A DNA stretch of 64,000 nt from Ruminococcus sp. (GCA_017542475.1 JAFXXD010000041.1:62001-126000), one strand, 5' to 3'; numbered from the stretch's first letter, positions 13,853 to 24,142 are shown. The notes: generated by a model not told the origin, from the letters alone. Made by a program: numbers and translations.

Positions 13853-15274
13853 TTACTGTATAGCTTCGAGCATAGCGATAAGGTCCGCCTCATCGACCTT
13901 CCCGTCAGAGTTCATATCCGCAGCCTCTGTTTCGGCGGCAGTGAGCATTGATATTCCGTCGGGGAGAGAATCCTTCTCTTTAAGGTATATGTTCAGCTGA
14001 GCAAGGTCATACTTGTCAACATAGCCGTCGTTGTCGATGTCGCCCTTTTCTCGCTGAGACGAGCTTATCAGCCGCGTCATCCTTGAGACGTCAGCCCAGC
14101 CCGTGAATGTGTCGGACTTGATATGTCCGAGCTTGCCCACGCACTCCGTCACCGTGAGAGCGCAGCCGTCGCCGATAGTCATTATCGGGTCGCCGCCGAG
14201 CTCCGAGGAGTAGACCGCGGACTTGCAGCCGTTTGTGAGGTAATACTCGCCGACGGGCTGTGATACGGTCAGCGTGAGAGTTGTGCTGCCGTATTCGTAG
14301 TAGTCGGTCTCCGTCCATATGTTGAGGGTGTAGTCGCCCGCATAATTGGGCTCGAAATATACCGAGTGCTCGATGTTCTCGGCTTCGGTGATAAGAACGG
14401 GCTCGTCCTCCCATTCGTCGCCGATATAGTTCTTGCCCTTGCGCTTTACAACGCAGGCGCTGAGGTCGAGCTCCTCGCCGTAGTTATACACCGTCTTCGG
14501 CGGAGTGACTATCTCTATCTCGACATACGGCTGGAACTGCTCGGGCGGGGTGTAGTCCGAACGCGGCGGATTCTTGCCGTTTAGTGCCCAGTATTCGCCC
14601 TGTAAGCCGTCGGGATAGACCTCATAGAGCAGGGGATTCGTGCTGGCAGGGTCGGACATATAGATATCGTCGCCCGATACTCCGCGTATGTATACCCAGT
14701 GCCAGCCGCCGTAGGCAGTATTGACACGGGCGATGAGATACCAGCCCTTGGATATGAGGCTCTGCACCTCTGCGGCGACCTTCGTCTTGTCAACGACCTC
14801 CTTCGTGACCTCTTCGCCGTCGGCGTTGGTCTCAGTCACCTTGATCTTGCTCTCGACGCTCTTGAGATTGGAGTCGAATCCCCATTTTACACTGGGGACG
14901 AGCTTTTGTATATCGAGCCAGCTCTTGATATAACCGCCCGAACCGAAGCCGCCTATATCCGTGTATCCGTTGGCGAGCACGCCGGGGTTGAAGTCCTCAG
15001 CCTTTTCGATCTTGAGATTCTTCATCGCGGCATCGTCGAGCGAGCCCGAATCCATTATCATTATCGCCAGCGAAGTGATGAGGCAGCCCGAGCTCCTGAC
15101 AGTTGTGCTGTCCATCGGTGTCTGTCCCCAGCGCTCGTCAAGCTGGCTCCAAGTGAGGTATTCCTCCTGCTTGTAAGCCGCCTGAGACGCGGGAAGAGCC
15201 GCGGTCATCGCACACACAGCCGTGAGTACGGCAGTTACTGTTCCTATGATTCGTTTTCCTATAATTCCATGCAT
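13853..15274 (-). CDS. secreted C39-like cysteine peptidase with C-terminal dockerin
   Basis: The 473-residue exported protein has a signal peptide (basic start, hydrophobic core to about residue 32). A papain-fold domain of the C39-like type follows, with catalytic Cys in RSSGCLITSLA, His in GGWHWVYI and Asp in MSDPAS. A beta-rich middle part resembles a bacterial Ig-like (Big) module (KTVYNYGEELDLS). At the C-terminus is a type I dockerin with two calcium-binding repeats (GDIDNDGYVDKYDL and ADMNSDGKVDEADL). It would be displayed on a scaffold through cohesin binding. The ATG lies one base after the transglutaminase stop and its GGAGG site is inside that gene. The substrate is unknown. Confidence 0.88.
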   Translation of the reverse strand: MHGIIGKRIIGTVTAVLTAVCAMTAALPASQAAYKQEEYLTWSQLDERWGQTPMDSTTVRSSGCLITSLAIMIMDSGSLDDAAMKNLKIEKAEDFNPGVLANGYTDIGGFGSGGYIKSWLDIQKLVPSVKWGFDSNLKSVESKIKVTETNADGEEVTKEVVDKTKVAAEVQSLISKGWYLIARVNTAYGGWHWVYIRGVSGDDIYMSDPASTNPLLYEVYPDGLQGEYWALNGKNPPRSDYTPPEQFQPYVEIEIVTPPKTVYNYGEELDLSACVVKRKGKNYIGDEWEDEPVLITEAENIEHSVYFEPNYAGDYTLNIWTETDYYEYGSTTLTLTVSQPVGEYYLTNGCKSAVYSSELGGDPIMTIGDGCALTVTECVGKLGHIKSDTFTGWADVSRMTRLISSSQREKGDIDNDGYVDKYDLAQLNIYLKEKDSLPDGISMLTAAETEAADMNSDGKVDEADLIAMLEAIQ

Positions 15275-15275
15275 A

Positions 15276-17555
15276 TCAATTACCTCCCTGTGGGGATCTC
15301 TTGAGTTTGCGCTTTTTCCTTCTGCTCTCCTTCAGAGCATCGTATGCGTTGATGTAATCTGACATAGCCTTGTCCCTGTCGGCTTCTGTCAATGTGAGCC
15401 CGCCGTATGCCGACCTGCTGAACAGCTCCTTCGCGGCGGATATATCCGCACCCGAGGTCTTCGCTATTATTTCAGCGGCTTCGCCCGCGGTATTGGTCGG
15501 GGGTATGCCGTAGAGCTTGCACAGGCGGTGCATTACAGCCGCAACAGCCTTGTCGGGCTGGCGCTTCCTGTTGATGAGTATGAACAGCTTGTGCGTAATG
15601 AACGGCATAACCACGAGCAGCAGCAGAGCTATCGCCGCTATCACGAGCATTACAAGTCCCGCCTTTGAGAGGAGCTCGGTGGTCGAGCTCTTCTTCTCGG
15701 TCTTCTGCTGGAGATTCATCAGGTTGGACATCGTGGGCTCGAAGGTCATCCAGCCGTAGCCCTTGATATAGAGCTCGGGGAAGGCATGACCGTCGTTTGC
15801 CGAAACGGAGTAGGTATCCTTTTCTCCCGCGACCTCCTGCTGCATAAGGTAGCCCTCGCAGTAGCGGGCGGGTATTCCTGCGGCACGTGCGAGCATTACC
15901 ATAGCCGTTGCATATTCCACGCAGACACCTGTTTTGGTGTCGAAGAGGAAGTCGTGTACGTTCTCGCCCTGAGCCTTCTGGTAGTCGAGGTCATAGGTGT
16001 AGCCGTTCGTGACGAAGTACCACTCTATTTCCTTTGCCTTTTCAAATTCCGTCCCGCAGCCTGCGGTCAGCTGCTGTGCGAGGTCGTATATCTGCTCGTC
16101 ATTGCCGTAGTCAAGGAGCAGAGCGGTGTAGTCGTTGTAGAAGGCGCTGTTTACATCGAGGACATCGCGGTAATGCTTGGTCTTTTCGTCGGGGCGCCAT
16201 ATATCGTCGAGCACGTCATACGCGTCATCGAGCATTGCGCTGTAGTCGCCGACATCAGCCAGCACCTGCACGAGCGCCCTGTTATCATCGTTTGTGAGCG
16301 CGCCCGACGGAATATAGTCGAACTCGAACGAGTCGTCTATATAGTATTTCTTATCGGTGGTGAACACCGTTCCCGCGCGGCTGAGCACGAGCTCGCCGTT
16401 GAAGTTGGTGCCTGTCAGAGCCGCCGCCCCCTGCGGTACGGGGACTGTATCAGCGCCGTTGACTACGCCGTAGCGCGCGGTCACGGTAGCTTTCAGCTTT
16501 TCGGGATAGGTGAGAGTCTTTCCCGCCCAGCTTTCAAGCCCGTATTTCCTCGCGAAGTCGCTGTCCGTTCCCGCGGCGAAGAATACAGCGTCCGCGACCT
16601 CGCCGTTGAAGTCGATGTCGAATGTGTTTTCGCCGAAATTTCGGTAGTAGGAGTCTATATCGCTGCTCTGCCAGCTGTCGCTTTGGAAGTCGTATGTGCT
16701 GAAGGTCGCGGTTTTCAGCCTCATAGGCTCGCCCGCCTTGACGATGTAGTGCGCGATGTTGCTCTGACGTGCGCGGAACTGCTCGCCCGAGGACGTATCA
16801 CGGAATACATCGAGCATCTGGTTGAGCTGGTCGGTGAGCTTGTCGGCGTTGATGAGCGATTCGAGTATTGTACGGTCTTCGTACACGACGGGCTTTGGGA
16901 ACAGGGTCGAGAACAGCGCGAAGAGCACAGCGAACGCCGCTACCGACTTCCACGCCTCGCCCTTGTTGATGAAGATTTCCTTCTCGGAGCCGTGAAGCTG
17001 TCTGAACGTGACCATCATCAGCACATATCCCACCGCGAGGGCGATGATATAGCCGATGGGCATCTTCTCGTATTCCTTACCGTATATGGTAAAGGGGATT
17101 ATGAAGATGAGGAAGCTCATAAATATCCTGTAGCGCACCCGCGTGAAATAGTACACGACGGAGAGCATAAAGAACAGGAAGAGTATGAATATCGCAAGCG
17201 TGTACCACTTGTTATACCGCACCGAGTCCTGCGGAGTGAAGAACCACAGGCTCCACGATATGGGGTAGTTTTCCAGTCCCTTTTCCATACACTGGAAGGC
17301 AGAGACTGCGCCTCCGAAATACATTATGACACAGGCGAAGAAGCCTATGATATGGTGCTTGTAGGCAAAGTCGAATATGCGGAACACCACCCAGCCCGAA
17401 ATATAGGCGAGGATACCGTAGGCAAGCGCAAGGCTGCTTCGGTAGTGGTACATTATCGACATTATCAGCAGCACCGTATACAGCAGTACGGGGTCGGCGA
17501 ACGTCCTTATCAGGAACGCCTTCAGACTGCGGTTATTGTTTGCAGTATCAGTCAT
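15276..17555 (-). CDS. polytopic membrane transglutaminase-like protein (TgpA type)
   Basis: The 759-residue protein has six or so hydrophobic segments in residues 1-225. A large exported part follows with a transglutaminase-like core around residues 530-640: catalytic Cys in TGVCVEYATAMVMLAR, His in NDGHAFPELY and the partner acid region WMTFEPTMS. Another membrane helix (LVMLVIAAIALLLLVVM) and a cytosolic DUF4129-like tail with many basic residues end the protein. The arrangement matches the TgpA/DUF3488 family, which commonly sits beside moxR and DUF58 genes. It probably cleaves or cross-links protein or peptidoglycan peptides at the cell surface. ATG 17555 is four bases after the DUF58 stop. 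Confidence 0.9.
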   Translation of the reverse strand: MTDTANNNRSLKAFLIRTFADPVLLYTVLLIMSIMYHYRSSLALAYGILAYISGWVVFRIFDFAYKHHIIGFFACVIMYFGGAVSAFQCMEKGLENYPISWSLWFFTPQDSVRYNKWYTLAIFILFLFFMLSVVYYFTRVRYRIFMSFLIFIIPFTIYGKEYEKMPIGYIIALAVGYVLMMVTFRQLHGSEKEIFINKGEAWKSVAAFAVLFALFSTLFPKPVVYEDRTILESLINADKLTDQLNQMLDVFRDTSSGEQFRARQSNIAHYIVKAGEPMRLKTATFSTYDFQSDSWQSSDIDSYYRNFGENTFDIDFNGEVADAVFFAAGTDSDFARKYGLESWAGKTLTYPEKLKATVTARYGVVNGADTVPVPQGAAALTGTNFNGELVLSRAGTVFTTDKKYYIDDSFEFDYIPSGALTNDDNRALVQVLADVGDYSAMLDDAYDVLDDIWRPDEKTKHYRDVLDVNSAFYNDYTALLLDYGNDEQIYDLAQQLTAGCGTEFEKAKEIEWYFVTNGYTYDLDYQKAQGENVHDFLFDTKTGVCVEYATAMVMLARAAGIPARYCEGYLMQQEVAGEKDTYSVSANDGHAFPELYIKGYGWMTFEPTMSNLMNLQQKTEKKSSTTELLSKAGLVMLVIAAIALLLLVVMPFITHKLFILINRKRQPDKAVAAVMHRLCKLYGIPPTNTAGEAAEIIAKTSGADISAAKELFSRSAYGGLTLTEADRDKAMSDYINAYDALKESRRKKRKLKRSPQGGN

Positions 17556-17558
17556 TTT

Positions 17559-18776
17559 TTATACCAACTTAAAGTTATTGTCGCCGTCGAGGTACCACAT
17601 CGGGAATTCGGTGAGGTTGCGGCTCTTCGGAGACACGCCTATGAGGCTGACGTTGTCCTTGTCCTCTATGGCTGAGGCCACGGAGTCGATCTCGGCTCCG
17701 CAGTCGGTGGACGCGATAACGCACGCGCAGACCGAGCCTGCGTACATACTGAGCTCTATGCGTCTGTCGGGGACGACCCTGACAGCGAGTATCTTCAGCA
17801 GGAGCTGCTCGGGATACTCGGGGTTATCGACGCTCTCGGAGATTATATCGCCGCCCGAGCCGCGGTATATGAGGGTCGAGGCTATTCCCTGCTTGACCAG
17901 CAGAGACAGCAGCCCGAATACCGAGCGTATTATCTGTTCCTCGTCGAGTATAGCCTCCTCGGGCTTTGACAGGCTGTTCCTGTAGAGGTCGAGTACTATC
18001 ATCGGCTGCACCGATGCGACTGCCTCGTCGAGCCTTACCATCAGCTTGTCCTTCTTCGAGGAGAGCTTCCAGTTCACGCGCTTGAGCGGGTCGCCGTGCA
18101 CGTATTCGCGGTGCTCGTAGCCGGGGGAGGTGTTGGCGGAGAACATCAGCGCCGTGTCGTTTTCCTCCTCCTCGTCGCTTGTGAGAACTACGTCCGCGAT
18201 ACTGCGGAAGAGCTGCGATGAAGCCTTTATCTGCGGTATCTCTGGGATAACGCCCACGCTTATCGGGGAGGGAATCTCCTGTGTGAGGGCAAAGCGTATG
18301 AATCCGAGGAAGCCGCAGGAATAAACGGAATTGAGTGCTATCTCGCCGTTTCCGCCCGTTACGGCATCTACCGTGTAGGTGAAGGTCTTCTTGTCGTCGC
18401 GGGCGAGGGAGACACGGTAAAGCTTCTCAGTCTGCCCGAAGACCTCGCTTGCGCGGGGAGTTATCTCGACTATGCTGAGCGGGAAGCGTCCCGTTTTCTC
18501 GACGGTCACGCTCACCGCGAGCTGGCTGCCCTTCTGCACGTAGCCGTCGCAGTTGATGCTGACCTTTATGCGCTTTCTCGCATAGGCTGCGAAAAACAGC
18601 GATATCAGCGGGGCGAACACCGTGAACGCCACGAGTATCATACCCATTTCGCCGTCGATGTAGAAGGTGAAGATGTACAGCAGGAAGGCTACCGCGAGTA
18701 TGGCGACTATGGTCTTGAGCGTCTCTGCGAGGTTCGGACCGAACAGCAGTATCTTACGTTGTTTCTTCTTATCCAT
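17559..18776 (-). CDS. DUF58 domain protein, membrane anchored
   Basis: The 405-residue protein begins with two adjacent hydrophobic segments (about 18-62), then a beta-rich domain. The DUF58 signature follows: GYEHREYVHGDPLKRVNWK and SSKKDKLMVR, near residues 220-250, then MIVLDLYR at the start of a vWA-like fold. DUF58 proteins pair with MoxR ATPases and are often found with transglutaminase-like membrane proteins. They are thought to act with MoxR in maturation or assembly of envelope complexes. Here the order moxR-DUF58-transglutaminase is kept with gaps of two and three bases. No strong ribosome-binding site is visible, which is consistent with translational coupling. Confidence 0.93.
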   Translation of the reverse strand: MDKKKQRKILLFGPNLAETLKTIVAILAVAFLLYIFTFYIDGEMGMILVAFTVFAPLISLFFAAYARKRIKVSINCDGYVQKGSQLAVSVTVEKTGRFPLSIVEITPRASEVFGQTEKLYRVSLARDDKKTFTYTVDAVTGGNGEIALNSVYSCGFLGFIRFALTQEIPSPISVGVIPEIPQIKASSQLFRSIADVVLTSDEEEENDTALMFSANTSPGYEHREYVHGDPLKRVNWKLSSKKDKLMVRLDEAVASVQPMIVLDLYRNSLSKPEEAILDEEQIIRSVFGLLSLLVKQGIASTLIYRGSGGDIISESVDNPEYPEQLLLKILAVRVVPDRRIELSMYAGSVCACVIASTDCGAEIDSVASAIEDKDNVSLIGVSPKSRNLTEFPMWYLDGDNNFKLV

Positions 18777-18778
18777 AT

Positions 18779-19711
18779 TTACATTGCGGGAACGGGAGCG
18801 TTCTCGATGATATGCTTGATGTAGTTCTCGCCCGTGCCGAACTCGCTCTTGCCCTGAGGCGAGAGGATTATGCGGTGCGCGAGCACGGAGACTGCGGCAT
18901 TCTTCACGTCGTCGGGAGTCACATACTCCCTCTCGTAGATGTAGGCGAATGCCTTTGCCGCCTTGTACAGCGCGATACTTCCGCGCGGACTGATTCCGAG
19001 AGTGGCGTTTCTGTCGTCGCGGGTCGAGCCCACGAGGTCAACGATGTATCTCTTCACCTGCTCGGTCACGCGGACATTGCGCACCTCCTCCTGCATTGCG
19101 ATGATGTCCTCGACGTGCATGGCAGGCTCGGTGATGTTGTTTATCGGGTTATGATGCTCGGTGCGGTCGAGTATCTTCATCTCCTCCTCGGGTACGGGAT
19201 AGCCCATTGAAAGCTTCATAAAGAAGCGGTCCATCTGTGCCTCGGGGAGGTGGAAGGTGCCGTAGGTCTCGACGGGGTTCTGCGTAGCCATTACGAGGAA
19301 GGGCTGCGGGAGCTTGTGGGTCTCACCGTCGAGGGATATCTGCCTCTCCTCCATAGCCTCAAGGAGGGCGGACTGCACCTTCGGCGAGGCGCGGTTTATC
19401 TCGTCCGCGAGCAGGAAGTTGCACATTACAGCGCCGTCGCGGTAGATGAACTCGCCCGATTTGCCGTCGAGCATAGTGAAGCCTGCGATATCCGAGGGCA
19501 TAACGTCAGGGGTGAGCTGTATGCGGTTGAATTTGCCGCCGATAGAGCGCGAGAGCGCGGTTATCATCTGCGTCTTGCCCACGCCGGGGACGTCCTCAAG
19601 GAGCACGTGACCTTCACATAGAAGGGCAGCAATGAGCCTTATAACGGTATCGTCCTTGCCGACGATGACCTTTCCGATGGAATCAGAAAGCTTCTGTATA
19701 TTACTATTCAT
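18779..19711 (-). CDS. MoxR family AAA+ ATPase
   Basis: MoxR ATPases act as chaperones for vWA-type partners. The 310-residue product has Walker A EDVPGVGKTQ near residue 40, the Walker B segment FLLADEINRASPKVQ, sensor 1 in VMATQNPVE and the C-terminal lid. These residues define the MoxR/RavA clade. ATG 19711 was taken because GAGGA lies five bases upstream; a GTG four codons earlier would overlap that site. It is first in an operon with DUF58, transglutaminase, dockerin peptidase and prmA, and has its own promoter with a palindrome near the start site. Confidence 0.95.
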   Translation of the reverse strand: MNSNIQKLSDSIGKVIVGKDDTVIRLIAALLCEGHVLLEDVPGVGKTQMITALSRSIGGKFNRIQLTPDVMPSDIAGFTMLDGKSGEFIYRDGAVMCNFLLADEINRASPKVQSALLEAMEERQISLDGETHKLPQPFLVMATQNPVETYGTFHLPEAQMDRFFMKLSMGYPVPEEEMKILDRTEHHNPINNITEPAMHVEDIIAMQEEVRNVRVTEQVKRYIVDLVGSTRDDRNATLGISPRGSIALYKAAKAFAYIYEREYVTPDDVKNAAVSVLAHRIILSPQGKSEFGTGENYIKHIIENAPVPAM

Positions 19712-19740
19712 AGATTTCCTCACAATTTCAAGATTACAGC

Positions 19741-19793
19741 ATACTGTTACAGTATACCTTTATAATTATAACATATTTGAGCTTCTGCCGCAA
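19741..19793 (-). promoter_or_regulatory. promoter of the moxR operon with an adjacent palindrome
   Basis: On the minus strand TTGCGG (19793-19788) and TATAAT (19770-19765) are 17 bases apart. The perfect palindrome ATACTG-TTA-CAGTAT (19741-19755) lies about 9 bases past the -10 box, over the expected start of transcription, and could be an operator. The regulator is unknown. Confidence 0.65.
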
Positions 19794-19951
19794 TTGTTGT
19801 ATATATAGATTATCGCCGTGGATTTTTGTGAAAAGATACAAATTTCAGCTTGCGGAATTGTTGAAAACGGTAATTCTGACGCCCGAGCTATCCCGAGCAG
19901 GCTCAGCTGTCGGAAAAATCGGAAAAAATGCGCGTTTTTCCAAAAAAATAC

Positions 19952-19980
19952 TTGACAAGCACGGGACGTTGTGATAAAAT
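19952..19980 (+). promoter_or_regulatory. sigma-A promoter of rplU-prp-rpmA
   Basis: TTGACA (19952-19957) and TAAAAT (19975-19980) are 17 bases apart. The rest of the 350-base gap upstream holds only the divergent moxR promoter. Confidence 0.85.
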
Positions 19981-19984
19981 ATTA

Positions 19985-20062
19985 TTGCCGCTTGTAAACA
20001 GGCTCTTCAAGTCATCTCTATGCGCCTGTGACAGCGAGTTTTTATGAAAAGGCAGGTGCCAT
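19985..20062 (+). ncRNA. L21 ribosomal protein leader
   Basis: The transcript before rplU carries a CAGGC...GCCTG stem (in CAGGCTCTTC and TGCGCCTG) and a second partner region AAAGGCAGGTGCC just before the start codon. Position, size (about 80 bases) and pattern fit the Firmicutes L21 leader, an autoregulatory element bound by L21. The match is by eye; a covariance-model search would settle it. Confidence 0.6.
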
Positions 20063-20064
20063 GA

Positions 20065-20376
20065 ATGTACGCAGTTATTGAGACAGGCGGAAAGCAGTAT
20101 CAGGTAAACGAGGGAGATATCATCTTCATCGAGAAGCTCGCAGCTGAGGCTGATGAGACAGTTACTTTTGATAAGGTCGTTGCTCTCGGCGCTGACAGCG
20201 GTATCAAGGTAGGTACTCCCTACGTTGACGGCGCATCGGTTGACGCTAAGGTAATTAAGAACGGCAAGGCTAAGAAGATCACTGTTTTCACTTACAAGCC
20301 CAAGAAGGGTGAGAAGAAGAAGCAGGGTCACAGACAGCCCTACACTCAGGTGAAGATCGAAGCTATCAAGGCTTGA
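20065..20376 (+). CDS. rplU: 50S ribosomal protein L21
   Basis: This protein is part of the large subunit and binds 23S rRNA. Its 103 residues begin [18 protein letters not shown] and contain [11 protein letters not shown] and [11 protein letters not shown], all characteristic. It is first in the conserved rplU-prp-rpmA operon. The start at 20065 follows AGGTG inside the leader. The next gene, prp, starts 23 bases after the stop codon. Confidence 0.98.
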   Translation: MYAVIETGGKQYQVNEGDIIFIEKLAAEADETVTFDKVVALGADSGIKVGTPYVDGASVDAKVIKNGKAKKITVFTYKPKKGEKKKQGHRQPYTQVKIEAIKA

Positions 20377-20399
20377 TCGCACTTGAACGGAACAGAGAA

Positions 20400-20714
20400 A
20401 TGATCCGTGCAGAGTTCCTTCAGTCAGAAGGAAGATACAAGGGATTCAGAGTCAAGGGTCACGCAGGATATGCCGATAAGGGGCAGGACATCGTCTGCTC
20501 TGCGGTTTCCTCGGCGGTGATGCTCGCGGCTAACATCATTACGGACGGCTTTATGAGGGACGCCGATGTCTTTGCCGATAACGACGCAGTCTCGTGCGTT
20601 GCGGCAGCGGCGGACGAGGTCTCTGACGCTGTCATAGGTATGCTGAAGGCTCAGCTCGAAATGCTCCTTGAGGAATTCCCGAATACGATTGATATCACTA
20701 TTTCGGAGGTGTAA
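20400..20714 (+). CDS. prp: ribosomal-processing cysteine protease Prp
   Basis: Prp removes the N-terminal extension of ribosomal protein L27 in Firmicutes and related bacteria, a step needed for ribosome function. The 104-residue product has the catalytic pair His21 (KGHAGYA) and Cys33 ([11 protein letters not shown]), the spacing seen in characterised Prp. ATG 20400 was preferred over a TTG at 20373 that overlaps the L21 stop. It lies between rplU and rpmA, and the L27 encoded next does carry the extension it would cut. Substrate and enzyme are therefore present together. Confidence 0.95.
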   Translation: MIRAEFLQSEGRYKGFRVKGHAGYADKGQDIVCSAVSSAVMLAANIITDGFMRDADVFADNDAVSCVAAAADEVSDAVIGMLKAQLEMLLEEFPNTIDITISEV

Positions 20715-20716
20715 CT

Positions 20717-20998
20717 ATGTTAAAGATCAGTATACAGTTCTTCGCTCATAAGAAGGGTGTTGGTTCTACAAAGAACGGTCGTGATTCCGAGTCAAAGAGA
20801 CTTGGCGTCAAGAGAGCTGACGGTCAGTTCGTTCAGGCAGGAAACATCCTCGTTCGTCAGAGAGGTACACACATTCATCCCGGTGAGGGCGTAGGTATCG
20901 GTTCTGATGATACATTATTCGCTACTGTAAGCGGAAGAGTAAAGTTTGAGCGTTACGGTCGTGACCGTAAGAAGGTTTCTGTTTACACAGAGCAGTAA
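20717..20998 (+). CDS. rpmA: 50S ribosomal protein L27 with cleavable N-terminus
   Basis: The L27 N-terminus reaches the peptidyl transferase centre. The 93-residue precursor begins MLKISIQFF followed by [21 protein letters not shown]. The mature protein should begin at Ala10 after Prp cuts behind Phe9, the arrangement known from Staphylococcus. The remainder is standard ([19 protein letters not shown]). The start codon is two bases after the prp stop and has GGAGGTG six bases upstream. Confidence 0.98.
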   Translation: MLKISIQFFAHKKGVGSTKNGRDSESKRLGVKRADGQFVQAGNILVRQRGTHIHPGEGVGIGSDDTLFATVSGRVKFERYGRDRKKVSVYTEQ

Positions 20999-21014
20999 CA
21001 ATCTATTGCGTCAT

Positions 21015-21046
21015 AAATCCCGAGCGTTTGCTTGGGATTTTCTTTT
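21015..21046 (+). terminator. terminator of rplU-prp-rpmA
   Basis: AAATCCC and GGGATTT arms with a GC pair inside the loop region, followed by TTCTTTT, 17 bases after the L27 stop. Confidence 0.75.
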
Positions 21047-21052
21047 AAAAAA

Positions 21053-22498
<1,446 letters not shown>

Positions 22499-22499
22499 T

Positions 22500-22913
22500 A
22501 TGGAAAGAGAATATTTAAGCGAGCGTGAGGCTAATACGTACAGTCCTCTGAGCCTTGCGTTCCTTGGAGACAGCGTCTATGACACGCTCGTGAGGGAGTA
22601 TCTGCTGAGGATAGCGAATATGCCCGTTTCGAAGCTCCACTCCGCGAAGGTGAAGCTCGTGTGTGCGGAGTTCCAGTCCGAGGCTTACAGCAGGCTCGAG
22701 GAGCTCCTCGACGAGAGGGAGCTCGCGGTCTTAAAGCGCGGCAGGAACGCTACGGGAAATACCGTCCCCAAGCACGCGGACGCAGTCGAGTACAGACGCG
22801 CGACAGCTGTGGAGAGCCTTTTCGGCTATCTCTTCCTCACAGGCAGGACGGAGCGTATATACGAGCTGTTTGACAGGATAGTCGCGGACGCGGACGTGTC
22901 CGCTGAAATATGA
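22500..22913 (+). CDS. mrnC: Mini-ribonuclease III
   Basis: Mini-III is an RNase III catalytic domain without the double-stranded RNA-binding domain; in B. subtilis it matures 23S rRNA ends. The 137-residue product has the conserved LAFLGDSVYDTLVREYLL segment with the catalytic acidic residue, and the second acidic motif in ATAVESLFGYLFLTGR. ATG 22500 begins just after the obgE stop and has no clear ribosome-binding site, so it probably depends on coupling to obgE. The length is typical of the family. Confidence 0.93.
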   Translation: MEREYLSEREANTYSPLSLAFLGDSVYDTLVREYLLRIANMPVSKLHSAKVKLVCAEFQSEAYSRLEELLDERELAVLKRGRNATGNTVPKHADAVEYRRATAVESLFGYLFLTGRTERIYELFDRIVADADVSAEI

Positions 22914-22929
22914 AACGGAGGTATTGTAT

Positions 22930-23130
22930 ATGAGCTTTATAAAGGGTCTGATGTCAGTGCTGAAGGGCATCAAGCTCGGAGGTATCATCCTCGGAGTTGT
23001 AGGAGGATTCGTTTTCGGCTTCATCGCAGGAGCGGGGATAGTTGCGATACTTGATTACCGCGACGAGAAGATAGCACGGTTATATAAGCTTCGTCACGAT
23101 ACCGACGAGAACTACATCTATTCAGAGTAA
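22930..23130 (+). CDS. small single-pass membrane protein
   Basis: The 66-residue product has one long hydrophobic segment (GIILGVVGGFVFGFIAGAGI, about 18-42) and a charged C-terminal tail ending in ENYIYSE. No family was recognised. ATG 22930 has GGAGG at 22917-22921. It lies in a tight run between mrnC (16 bases) and yebC (14 bases). It may be a conserved accessory of the envelope, but the sequence gives no functional clue. Confidence 0.75.
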   Translation: MSFIKGLMSVLKGIKLGGIILGVVGGFVFGFIAGAGIVAILDYRDEKIARLYKLRHDTDENYIYSE

Positions 23131-23144
23131 AGGAGAAAAAGGCT

Positions 23145-23879
23145 ATGTCAGGTCATTCAAAATGGAACAATATCAAGCGCAAGAAGGAAGCGACAGATGC
23201 CGTAAAGGGCAAGATATTCACTAAGATAGGCAGAGAGATAACCGTCGTTGTACGCGAGGGCGGTCCCGACCCTGCCAATAATGCTAAGCTCCGCGACCTC
23301 ATCGCGAAGGCTAAGTCCAACAACGTACCCAACGACAACATCGAGCGCGTTATCAAGAAGGCTGCGGGCGGCGAGGACAAGAACAACTACGAGAACCTCA
23401 CCTACGAGGGATACGGTCCGAACGGCGTAGCTGTTATCGTTGAGTGCCTCACCGACAACAAGAACCGTACAGCGGGCGATGTCCGCCACTACTTCGACAA
23501 GTTCGGCGGCAACCTCGGTACTACGGGCTGTGTATCCTTTATGTTTTCCAAGAAGGGCATCATTATCCTTGAGAACACAGGTCTCGATGAGGACGCTGTT
23601 ATGGAGGACGTATTCGAGTGCGGCGGCGACGATTTCGACATCTCCGAGGAGAGCGTTGAGATAGAGTGCGCTCCCGAGAACGTGTCAGCAGTAAGAGAGG
23701 CTCTTGCCGCTAAGGGCTACAATGTGCTCTCTGCGGAGGCTGAGATGGTGCCCGCGACATATACCACTCTCACCGATGAGGACCACATCAAGAAGATGAA
23801 TCTCCTGCTCGAGCACCTCGAGGACAACGACGACGTTCAGAACGTATACCACAACTGGGATATGCCCGAAGAGGAATAA
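23145..23879 (+). CDS. yebC: YebC/TACO1 family protein
   Basis: YebC-type proteins were first described as transcription regulators; relatives (TACO1, YebC2) are now linked to translation of difficult stretches such as polyproline. The 244-residue product begins MSGHSKWNNIKRKKEATDA and contains LRDLIAKAKSNNVPNDNIER, YEGYGPNGVAVIVE and LGTTGCVSFMF, all diagnostic. The length is standard. The start codon has AAAGGAG about 13 bases upstream. Whether this copy belongs to the YebC1 or YebC2 branch was not determined. Confidence 0.95.
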   Translation: MSGHSKWNNIKRKKEATDAVKGKIFTKIGREITVVVREGGPDPANNAKLRDLIAKAKSNNVPNDNIERVIKKAAGGEDKNNYENLTYEGYGPNGVAVIVECLTDNKNRTAGDVRHYFDKFGGNLGTTGCVSFMFSKKGIIILENTGLDEDAVMEDVFECGGDDFDISEESVEIECAPENVSAVREALAAKGYNVLSAEAEMVPATYTTLTDEDHIKKMNLLLEHLEDNDDVQNVYHNWDMPEEE

Positions 23880-23895
23880 TTTCAATATCATAAAC

Positions 23896-24055
23896 GGGCT
23901 GTCGGGGACGCCAGCCCCTGCACAGCTTTCTTTCACGGGAATATGTAGGGGACGGCGTCCTCGACGTCCCTAAGCTGTCAAATAATTCGGCGGGCGCTCG
24001 GAAAGCGCCCCTACACCAATTGCCTTGTAGGGGCGGATAGTATCCGCCCTTTTAA
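23896..24055. repeat. four GTAGGGG palindromes
   Basis: Palindromes stand at about 23896-23921 (GGGCTGTCGGGGACGCCAGCC), 23945-23970 (GTAGGGGACGGCGTCC, reverse half GACGTCCC), 23990-24016 (GGGCGCTCGGAAAGCGCCCC) and 24027-24052 (GTAGGGGCGGATAGTATCCGCC). They alternate in orientation. The gap between yebC and the acetyltransferase contains no gene. Confidence 0.8.
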
Positions 24056-24142
24056 TTTGTAATTGGTTACACCGATTACCCTGCGGATTTTTATGCCGCG
24101 CGGAGATTGCTTGCGTTTTGGAAAGATTTGTACGCGAAATCT

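Noticed and set aside
15786-17675. 629-codon plus-strand open frame opposite the transglutaminase gene
   Set aside because: Antisense shadow of a gene with membrane segments and an intact catalytic core.
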